Shown: positions 8,098 to 13,191 of the stretch, one piece after another
How the letters are laid out: each line of letters starts with the position of its first letter
Numbering within the stretch: the first letter of the stretch is position 1
Origin: a virus
Strand: one strand, 5' to 3'
DNA: 23,443 nt
IMG/VR virus record: IMGVR_UViG_3300001850_000318
Span: 1-23,443 of that record
Notes under the pieces: generated by a model
The model's database searches: none
Told to the model about the DNA's origin: nothing
Seen by the model: the letters and a program-made list of their open reading frames with translations, nothing else
Translations under genes and position numbers: made by a program

Positions 8098-8430
8098 CTA
8101 TAGTAAGTAATAATCATATATCGGTGAACCAACTTCCGGTAATCTTTTATTCTTTCGTACATAATAAACTAATGCTGCATCCATGATTTCATCAACTATT
8201 TTGCTATTATATGATAGCACAATGTTACCCGTGACATTGTGTAGATTATATTTTTTGATGTAAGGCATGATTAAGTCATGAATCCTAGCATCTGACTGAC
8301 TCGCATAGATATAGCCATGTGGTGTTTTAATTTCACGATATCTATTCAATTCTGTCTGTTCAACAAGTTTATTGCCGACATAGTCATCTGATATAAAATA
8401 GACGGATATTTTATTTTCAATGTTAATCAT
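8098..8430 (-). CDS. 110-residue protein of unknown function
   Basis: The family is not recognised. It is a soluble protein with a Tyr-rich composition (IYDYYLL end) and a middle helix (SQSDARIHDLIMPYIKKYNL), without Cys clusters or membrane segments. The start at 8430 has GGGAG five bases upstream, and that SD overlaps the stop of the small membrane protein gene before it, so the two are co-translated. It is the last gene of a four-gene minus operon closed by the terminator at 8038-8068. Confidence 0.65.
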   Translation of the reverse strand: MINIENKISVYFISDDYVGNKLVEQTELNRYREIKTPHGYIYASQSDARIHDLIMPYIKKYNLHNVTGNIVLSYNSKIVDEIMDAALVYYVRKNKRLPEVGSPIYDYYLL

Positions 8431-8439
8431 TTTTCTCCC

Positions 8440-8577
8440 TTAGCGAAACATTTCTAGAAATTGTGCTGTTCTGTAATTGACATCATTACGAGAATCGAAG
8501 CAATGCACTATAGTAACAGCAGCAATAATTGCTATTGCAATGATGCCAGTCATCATAATTTTATTTTCATCTTTCAT
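8440..8577 (-). CDS. 45-residue single-pass membrane protein
   Basis: The start is placed at 8577, where AAGGAG stands eight bases upstream; a longer frame from 8628 would lie mostly inside the neighbouring gene's end and lacks an SD. The protein has one hydrophobic segment (MMTGIIAIAIIAAVTIVHCF, about residues 8-27) flanked by a charged N-terminus (KDENK) and a polar C-terminus. No function is evident; small inner-membrane proteins in phage early operons often affect host envelope or lysis, but that is only a possibility. Confidence 0.6.
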   Translation of the reverse strand: MKDENKIMMTGIIAIAIIAAVTIVHCFDSRNDVNYRTAQFLEMFR

Positions 8578-8587
8578 TTTTTTCTCC

Positions 8588-8833
8588 TTATTTAGTCGAA
8601 AATTCAATAGGATTATCCATTTCATCATATAATCCTAATCCAATAGTAGGATCATATTGGATGTAAATTTCTTCTTGTGTATCTTGATTGATTACTTCAA
8701 CAAAATCTCCATCTGTAAATGGAGTTTTGTATTTCTTCACATTGTATATAGTTTTCTTAGTGACAAAAGTAAAAGGTTTGTCACCCATTTTTTTAGCTTC
8801 ATTCCAAATGCGAATCATCGTGAACATAGTCAT
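8588..8833 (-). CDS. 81-residue protein of unknown function
   Basis: The family is not recognised. After a short helix (IRIWNEAKKMGD) the sequence is mostly short beta-type strands (FTFVTKKTIYNVKKY, DFVEVINQ, EEIYIQYD), suggesting a small beta-barrel-like domain. Its ATG overlaps the stop of the 48-residue gene upstream by 4 nt (ATGA), and 10 nt separate its end from the start of the next gene. It is the second gene of the small minus operon. Confidence 0.62.
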   Translation of the reverse strand: MTMFTMIRIWNEAKKMGDKPFTFVTKKTIYNVKKYKTPFTDGDFVEVINQDTQEEIYIQYDPTIGLGLYDEMDNPIEFSTK

Positions 8834-8976
8834 GTGTTATCCTCTTTGCCGTCCTTATCATAGGGGAATTTTTCCAACTTGTCTAGCAAACTTTCCATTC
8901 TCTGATTCATTTTTTTCAATCTCAAATCAATAGATTCTAATAGTTTGATGGTTTTCACTAAAAGTAAATCATTCAT
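8830..8976 (-). CDS. 48-residue predicted coiled-coil protein
   Basis: The ATG at 8976 has GGAGG five bases upstream, the strongest SD in this operon, and the stop overlaps the next ATG by 4 nt. The protein is almost a single amphipathic helix with heptad spacing of Leu/Ile (VKTIKLLESIDLRLKKMNQR, continuing to LEKF), then a charged tail. It is the promoter-proximal gene of the 8976-8098 operon. The function is unknown; oligomerisation is likely from the heptads. Confidence 0.65.
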   Translation of the reverse strand: MNDLLLVKTIKLLESIDLRLKKMNQRMESLLDKLEKFPYDKDGKEDNT

Positions 8977-9034
8977 ATGTACCTCCAGAGTATGTAGTTA
9001 TCGGTATTTTGGGATAATTTGAAAAAAAAATACA

Positions 9035-9093
9035 TTGACTTTCGGAAAAAACTAGGCTAATCTAAAAATACGAAACCCGACCTAAGTTGTCGG
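9035..9093 (+). promoter_or_regulatory. Promoter-hairpin module 1
   Basis: TTGACT (9035-9040), a 17-nt spacer and TAATCT (9058-9063) form a sigma-70-like promoter. Thirteen nt later CCGAC (9077-9081) and GTCGG (9089-9093) pair around the seven-base loop CTAAGTT. A transcript starting about 7 nt after the -10 box would carry this hairpin near its 5' end. The unit reads into the 109-codon plus-strand gene. Three further copies are at 9625, 12586 and 23171. Confidence 0.72.
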
Positions 9094-9132
9094 CAGGATA
9101 GCATCATTTTTTCTTGAATGACGCAGGTAATC

Positions 9133-9447
9133 ATGACACTCGAACAATGGCATCTGCGGTCTGACATTGAGAGGCTTCTTGTTTATCTCGGTGTTGATAA
9201 GCCTTTATACAAAAAAATATGTGCTAAGATAAAGAGTGATATATCGTGTATGGAAGAAGTAAAGAAGATATTATTGGCTAAGTATTACGAGAAGTTACAA
9301 AAAGCGTATCAGTTCCCTTTATTTGGCAAGATAGCTGCCAGATGTATGGTGGCAGATTTCTGTAACGATAGGATAAATTATCTGAATTTCCGTTCATACA
9401 AAGATGATAAACCGTATACTATTTTTGGCACGGAGTCGGAATCGTAA
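9133..9447 (+). CDS. Unknown protein of about 104 residues, first plus-strand gene
   Basis: The family is not recognised. The protein is helical and basic, with YLGVDKPLYKKICAKIKSDI and EEVKKILLAKYYEKLQKAY segments followed by a Cys-containing part (ARCMVADFCNDRIN). The start is uncertain: the ATG at 9133 has an AGG six bases upstream, whereas the upstream in-frame ATG at 9118 has no SD, so 9133 was chosen (9118 would add five residues). It is driven by promoter-hairpin module 1. Its 3' end overlaps the convergent 62-residue gene by 29 nt. Confidence 0.6.
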   Translation: MTLEQWHLRSDIERLLVYLGVDKPLYKKICAKIKSDISCMEEVKKILLAKYYEKLQKAYQFPLFGKIAARCMVADFCNDRINYLNFRSYKDDKPYTIFGTESES

Positions 9448-9607
9448 CTACGCCGTCTTGTGGGATTGTTGCATACATTTTCTGGAAATCATCGAGACTG
9501 ACGACTATCGGTTGTTCTGCGTCTAGATTGCGAATAAAGCCGATCATGTGGTGGCTGGCGAGGTTGGTTACGGCGATGGTGCCGAATGGATGATTGCGGT
9601 CGCTCAT
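9419..9607 (-). CDS. 62-residue protein of unknown function, GC-rich gene
   Basis: The start is set at the ATG at 9607 with AGGAA about seven bases upstream; an upstream TTG at 9631 is less likely. The protein (MSDRNHPFGTIAVTNLAS..., ending TIPTPCQK) is not recognised; it looks like a small mixed-fold soluble domain. Its base composition is visibly richer in G and C than the surrounding genes, suggesting later acquisition. It overlaps the plus-strand gene by 29 nt at the 3' end. The region upstream of its start carries the -35 box of promoter-hairpin module 2 on the other strand. Confidence 0.55.
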   Translation of the reverse strand: MSDRNHPFGTIAVTNLASHHMIGFIRNLDAEQPIVVSLDDFQKMYATIPQDGVVTIPTPCQK

Positions 9608-9624
9608 TTTTTGTTCCTTTTCCC

Positions 9625-9683
9625 TTGACAAATTATTTTACTAAAGCTAAACTAAAAACAAGGAATCCGACCTTAGTTGTCGT
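9625..9683 (+). promoter_or_regulatory. Promoter-hairpin module 2
   Basis: TTGACA (9625-9630), 17 nt, TAAACT (9648-9653), then 13 nt and the hairpin CCGAC/GTCGt (9667-9671 and 9679-9683) with loop CTTAGTT. Only the outermost pair is lost. The hairpin overlaps the stop codon of the opposite-strand 222-residue gene (9673-9675), so a transcript would run antisense through that gene towards the primase-like gene. Confidence 0.7.
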
Positions 9684-10341
9684 CTCCTAATTGATTAAGT
9701 TGCACGGACAATGTATCTATTATAGACTTTAGTTTTTTTATTGACAATTTTCTTAATTTTGTATTACTGCCGTAGTTTAGGAAATGATCTCCTTCGATCA
9801 TACATGGTTCAATTCCGGTCACTCTGTAATACATATATAGTGCTGCAACGAATAATTCTTGAAATTTGAGTCCTTTGCCAGCTTGTGAACAAATCTGTTT
9901 AATGACGAAAATAAACTGTTCTGTGAATGTGCCTTCATCGGTAAAGCAAAATTGATGGAGATCATAATAAGAATCCATGAATAATGGTTTTTGAATGTCG
10001 CCGTTCCAATCAAGTTCTGTTAATTCTATTTCGCTAAGATATCGCAAGAATCTTTTTAGAGTATGTTGATAATGTTGTTTATGTATTGTTGTCAATTTTT
10101 TATCTTTTACACAATAAGCATGACAAATTCTTAATTCTGCTAAACTTTCTATACTTTTGAAATCTGACTCATTGACATAAAGTATGACTGTTTCATGTTT
10201 ATTTTGACTATCACAATATCTTATGATATGTTCATCTATATAACTTGGTTGAATGTCAGTAAAACCTGCAAAGACAATATCAAGTTTACTTTTGTGGCAT
10301 AGTCTTGGTAGCTGGTCAAAGAAATGGTTCATGTATTTCAT
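9673..10341 (-). CDS. 222-residue protein of unknown function
   Basis: The family is not recognised. Features seen: an N-terminal part with strands LDIVFAGF and ETVILYVN, suggesting an alpha/beta fold; a central segment with several His and Tyr; and a basic helical C-terminus (TKLRKLSIKKLKSIIDTL). There is no membrane segment. The ATG at 10341 follows GAGG with a seven-base A-rich spacer. It stands alone on the minus strand between plus-strand early genes and has the plus-strand promoter-hairpin module 2 across its stop codon, so it could be under antisense control. Its start faces the primase-like gene divergently. Confidence 0.65.
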   Translation of the reverse strand: MKYMNHFFDQLPRLCHKSKLDIVFAGFTDIQPSYIDEHIIRYCDSQNKHETVILYVNESDFKSIESLAELRICHAYCVKDKKLTTIHKQHYQHTLKRFLRYLSEIELTELDWNGDIQKPLFMDSYYDLHQFCFTDEGTFTEQFIFVIKQICSQAGKGLKFQELFVAALYMYYRVTGIEPCMIEGDHFLNYGSNTKLRKLSIKKLKSIIDTLSVQLNQLGDDN

Positions 10342-10355
10342 TTTTTTACCTCATA

Positions 10356-10517
10356 ATGGTATCTATGCCTATGACAAGATTATTTTCGGTTGTTTTTGCA
10401 TTTGGATTTGGTTATTGTAAAGTCTTATGGGACAATGAGTTATTCTTTCGGATGCAAGAATATGGACTGTTTACTGATTCAGTAATTGGTTCCAGAAAGA
10501 AATTTGGTGTAGATTGA
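10356..10517 (+). CDS. Possible 53-residue membrane-anchored protein
   Basis: A plus-strand frame with ATGs at 10356, 10365 and 10371 ends at 10517. It encodes a hydrophobic N-terminus (RLFSVVFAFGFGYCKVLW) and a polar tail ending SRKKFGVD, which looks protein-like. No SD precedes any of the three ATGs, and the region is the divergent leader of the 222-residue gene, so this may be chance. Its stop overlaps the -35 box of the promoter for the primase-like gene. Confidence 0.3.
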   Translation: MVSMPMTRLFSVVFAFGFGYCKVLWDNELFFRMQEYGLFTDSVIGSRKKFGVD

Positions 10518-10542
10518 CAAACAGAATGAAACAAAATTATTT
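10514..10542 (+). promoter_or_regulatory. Probable promoter of the primase-like gene
   Basis: TTGACA at 10514-10519 is a perfect -35 box. A 17-nt spacer leads to TTATTT (10537-10542), or 18 nt to TATTTT, both moderate -10 boxes. The start codon is about 40 nt further on. The promoter lacks the CTWAGTT hairpin of the four modules but is followed by an SD-burying hairpin. Confidence 0.5.
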
Positions 10543-10558
10543 TGAAAAATTGAAGCAT

Positions 10559-10580
10559 CTCCACTAGATAAGAGTGGAGG
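10559..10580 (+). promoter_or_regulatory. Hairpin hiding the Shine-Dalgarno of the primase-like gene
   Basis: CTCCACT (10559-10565) pairs perfectly with AGTGGAG (10573-10579) around a seven-base loop. The 3' arm contains the SD (GGAGG, 10576-10580) four bases before the ATG, so the closed hairpin should block ribosome binding. A homologous leader precedes the mini-sigma gene at 12811-12832. Confidence 0.7.
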
Positions 10581-10584
10581 AAAA

Positions 10585-12651
10585 ATGAACAGAACATTAG
10601 ATCAACTCAATAGAATTGGAAAGACAGTAAAGTCTGGTACAAGAGCAATCAAGAAGTATCACATACTAGACGGCAACAAAAACAAAATCTGGTATGATGC
10701 TCTTGTTAAGAATTACAAAACTAACGAGACATATAAGACAAGAAAGCCTCTCATTGTTTCGGCATATGATGAGAGCAAAGCTATTGACTTGCCAGACTAC
10801 AAGAAATCCTGTTTTGCGCTTTACAATTTCTTTGTGCCTCATCAATTAAAGCAATTTATTGTTCGCTGGTGTGATGAAAGCAATTGGAACACACTTGGCG
10901 TTACAAAAGGAAATATATTTGAGCTAACTGATTATTGGACTCATATTACAGGCAATGAAGAAGGCAAAGAATGTTTTCTGAGTCGTACTGAACAAAAGAA
11001 GTTAAAAGAGGCAAATAAACGATTGCCAAAAGAAATTGTCATTAACGGAAGTGAAGTCAGATTTGGTTTAATTGCCAATAACTTGGATGAAAAGTATTCA
11101 TTCTTAAGCATTGATGTCGATACAAGCCGAGATATTGATGAAAATCATGGCAGAACAATGCGTGAAACGGCATTGGAATTACATAACTTGTTTTATCACA
11201 AAGACTTAGGTGATTCTAATGTTAAAAGAATGATTCCGCAAAACATTAGTAAGCAGTCAGTTCAATATTTGTTAGTTTTAAGTAAACCGATGTCGGTTCG
11301 TGATATTCAGCAATTAGCGAATGATAGAATTTCTGGAATGAAGAATCGTGATCGCATTGATTTTATATCACCGAATATCAAAAAGGGAATGAGATTACCG
11401 TTTGATCGGTCTCGTCCTTGTTGTTTGTTTGGTAATTTGCTTCAATATTATGACATTTGTGACATTGAGAGCGCATTGTGGGATGATGATGCTGAGTTGA
11501 CTATAACTGAAGATTGTTATGATTGGATGTTAGATTGGGGGTTCAGAGCGCACAATGTTTCAATTCCTAGTGTTATTCATCAGGTTGATGAGCGAAAAGA
11601 TGAAGTTGTAAGTGCTGCTAATGAAGTTGATTTGTTTGATGAGACTATGATTGAGGAAGTTTGTTCAGTTGTTACGCCAAGTAAGCGTGGCAATTTTAGG
11701 AGCAATTGGTACAGCGATGTTCGCTACTTTATGGCGACAGGTCGCAGCAATACTTATGTTGGTCACAGCAACACGACAATGTCATTTCATTATCTTTCTG
11801 GCGTTGCAAAGTTACTGATGGCATATGGGCACAATCATTCTTACATTGCTGATTGGCTGTGGAAGTCCGTTTTAGTGCAAAGATTTGATTTAACTCATGC
11901 TGAAATAGAAAACATTGTTGAAAGAGCATGGTTGTACGACAAAGAAAACACAATGATGAAGAAGATTGTGAAGAATAATCCAGAATATTCGAATAATATG
12001 TTGCGTCTGGTAGAGACTGGCATGGCGACATTTACTAGTTCTGCCATCGAAGGCAAAGTATTGCAAATCCTCAAAGATGTTCAATTTATGGAACATATTA
12101 AGGGGAACAACAATATCAATGATGTTGCGAAGCTTGTGTCAGTCGTTATCTACAAGGCTTTTAACGGTGTAGGCATAACGAACAACTATATCAAGGCTGT
12201 GATTGAGAAAAATAATTTAGCCATTAACAAGTCACACGATTACATTACAGCTTTTATTTCTGCATTGGCGAAGACAAGATTGGTCCATCGCACATTTACG
12301 GCTTCCAGTAAACATCTGCGTTCTAAATACGAGATTGGCGAAGCAATTAGGGAGTTGATTGCTGCTGTCGATGCTATGGCAGAAGAATTGGCTACCATTG
12401 ATTGTAACGAATTAGCTCCTGTCGTGACGCAAATAATTGATGTTCGCAAAAAGATCAATGCATCTGAAAAACCAAATATGTTGGATTGTGTTGATCTCTG
12501 GTTGTCTTGCGCACATTTTTGTCTGATGGTAGAAAAGAATGAGATCATGGATCAGAAAGTGAGACGGATTAACAAAAAATTATCATTGACTTTGTCGCCA
12601 AGTAAGTTAGTATGCAAAAGTAACCCGTCCTTAGTTGACGGCTGCCGATAA
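10585..12651 (+). CDS. Archaeo-eukaryotic-type primase-like replication protein (AEP/PrimPol-like)
   Basis: This 688-residue protein probably primes phage DNA synthesis. Residues 171-179 (YSFLSIDVD) resemble AEP motif I, with metal-binding D177 and D179. Residues 222-232 (SKQSVQYLLVL) sit where motif II (SxH before a strand) is expected, but with Gln227 in place of His. Residues 256-273 (DRIDFIS, then KKGMRLPF) match motif III, with D259 and the typical RLP stretch. Around 400-470, YGHNHSYIADWLW and LTHAEIENIVERAWLY resemble a PriCT-type helical domain. The C-terminal 190 residues look winged-helix and helical. No Walker A motif is visible, so a helicase must be elsewhere. The assignment is from motifs only. 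Confidence 0.6.
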   Translation: MNRTLDQLNRIGKTVKSGTRAIKKYHILDGNKNKIWYDALVKNYKTNETYKTRKPLIVSAYDESKAIDLPDYKKSCFALYNFFVPHQLKQFIVRWCDESNWNTLGVTKGNIFELTDYWTHITGNEEGKECFLSRTEQKKLKEANKRLPKEIVINGSEVRFGLIANNLDEKYSFLSIDVDTSRDIDENHGRTMRETALELHNLFYHKDLGDSNVKRMIPQNISKQSVQYLLVLSKPMSVRDIQQLANDRISGMKNRDRIDFISPNIKKGMRLPFDRSRPCCLFGNLLQYYDICDIESALWDDDAELTITEDCYDWMLDWGFRAHNVSIPSVIHQVDERKDEVVSAANEVDLFDETMIEEVCSVVTPSKRGNFRSNWYSDVRYFMATGRSNTYVGHSNTTMSFHYLSGVAKLLMAYGHNHSYIADWLWKSVLVQRFDLTHAEIENIVERAWLYDKENTMMKKIVKNNPEYSNNMLRLVETGMATFTSSAIEGKVLQILKDVQFMEHIKGNNNINDVAKLVSVVIYKAFNGVGITNNYIKAVIEKNNLAINKSHDYITAFISALAKTRLVHRTFTASSKHLRSKYEIGEAIRELIAAVDAMAEELATIDCNELAPVVTQIIDVRKKINASEKPNMLDCVDLWLSCAHFCLMVEKNEIMDQKVRRINKKLSLTLSPSKLVCKSNPSLVDGCR
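12586..12641 (+). promoter_or_regulatory. Promoter-hairpin module 3, inside the 3' end of the primase-like gene
   Basis: TTGACT (12586-12591), 16 nt, TAGTAT (12608-12613), then 11 nt and CCGTC/GACGG (12625-12629 and 12637-12641) around loop CTTAGTT. The middle stem pair is T-A where modules 1 and 2 have A-T. The copy is coding: it encodes the last residues of the primase-like protein (NPSLVDG). Confidence 0.6.
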
Positions 12652-12684
12652 ATAATATAATTTTAGAAAAATATCAAGATTGAC

Positions 12685-12712
12685 TTGAAAAAATTATTGT
12701 TGTCATTATAAT
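12685..12712 (+). promoter_or_regulatory. Promoter of a short RNA upstream of the mini-sigma gene
   Basis: TTGAAA (12685-12690), a 16-nt spacer and a perfect TATAAT (12707-12712). The expected start near 12719 lies only about 65 nt before the end of a strong terminator. Confidence 0.6.
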
Positions 12713-12718
12713 ATAGGT

Positions 12719-12783
12719 GTCTGCTGTTTCGTTCGTTCTTTCTCCATCACCCGCTAGTCGAAAGATTAGCGGGTGATTTTTTT
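12719..12783 (+). ncRNA. Candidate small RNA or attenuated leader of about 65 nt
   Basis: The 65 nt between the TATAAT promoter and the end of the intrinsic terminator contain no gene. The 5' half is U- and pyrimidine-rich and mostly unstructured; the 3' half is the terminator hairpin. It could be a free-standing small RNA or an attenuator leader for the mini-sigma gene 54 nt further on. The start point is inferred from promoter spacing. Confidence 0.45.
12747..12783 (+). terminator. Strong intrinsic terminator with GNRA-type tetraloop
   Basis: TCACCCGCTA (12747-12756) and TAGCGGGTGA (12767-12776) pair perfectly for 10 bp. Three more pairs (G-U, U-A, C-G) close a GAAA tetraloop. Seven T follow (12777-12783). 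It ends transcripts from the primase-like gene and both promoters upstream. Confidence 0.92.
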
Positions 12784-12810
12784 ATTTATCAAGAAAAAAA
12801 ATTAAACATA

Positions 12811-12832
12811 CTCCACTACATACAGTTGGAGG
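12811..12832 (+). promoter_or_regulatory. Hairpin hiding the Shine-Dalgarno of the mini-sigma gene
   Basis: CTCCACT (12811-12817) pairs with AG(T)TGGAG (12824-12831) with one bulged T and a six-base loop. GGAGG (12828-12832) is in the 3' arm, four bases before the ATG. The sequence closely matches the leader of the primase-like gene, including the A-rich stretch before the ATG. Confidence 0.62.
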
Positions 12833-12836
12833 AAAA

Positions 12837-13100
12837 ATGACTAATAGAGAAATTTATGATACTAACATCAGAGCCATTTATCATGCAGCACACACATATA
12901 GCAGCAGATTTCACGATAGAGAAGACTGGTTACAGATGTGCGCTTTAAGATGTTTGCAATATTTACATTGTTATAGCGAAGATAAAGGTAAATTTTCAAC
13001 ATGGGTTCATTATGTGATCAAAAACTTTCGAGATTATGAAGATAATAGAAAATCAAACAAATTGTTCAAAACAAATTACGATTGGAAAAATCATCGATAA
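12837..13100 (+). CDS. Mini sigma factor: sigma-70 region 2 only
   Basis: The 87-residue protein fits sigma region 2 along most of its length: a first helix (IRAIYHAAHTYSSRF), then D30-W-L-Q33 at the usual 'DL.Q' position, CYSEDKGKFSTWVHYVIKNF (45-64) matching the '-10 recognition' core with W56, and D66 and N70-R71 following. A basic end (KSNKLFKTN) follows. There is no region 4, so it cannot contact a -35 box in the standard way. It may work with another subunit, with the other sigma-like protein, or as an anti- or co-factor. Its translation is probably limited by the leader hairpin and its transcription by the terminator at 12747-12783. Confidence 0.7.
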   Translation: MTNREIYDTNIRAIYHAAHTYSSRFHDREDWLQMCALRCLQYLHCYSEDKGKFSTWVHYVIKNFRDYEDNRKSNKLFKTNYDWKNHR

Positions 13101-13157
13101 TTATGTTGGACATAAGTCCAGACTAATTAAATAACTTCATAAATAAATTATAACTTT

Positions 13158-13191
13158 AAGCCGCTGTAGTTTCGATTACAGCGGTTTTTTT
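13158..13191 (+). terminator. Intrinsic terminator after the mini-sigma gene
   Basis: CCGCTGTA (13161-13168) and TACAGCGG (13177-13184) form an 8-bp stem with an eight-base loop, extended by AAG against the T run (13185-13191). The T run overlaps the stop codon of the convergent large terminase gene. A smaller TGGAC/GTCCA hairpin (13107-13120) lies just after the mini-sigma stop. Confidence 0.9.

Noticed and set aside
9077-9093. The CTWAGTT hairpins as minus-strand intrinsic terminators
   Set aside because: Read on the minus strand the stem is followed by 5-8 mixed bases before the T stretch, and copy 3 has almost no T run. Well-spaced plus-strand promoter boxes at all four sites explain the sequence better.
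9001-9117. tRNA gene around the anticodon-like hairpin
   Set aside because: No acceptor, D or T arms are present around it.
12240-12548. Minus-strand frame of 102 codons inside the primase-like gene
   Set aside because: It is fully antisense to a well-supported gene, has no SD and no conserved motif.
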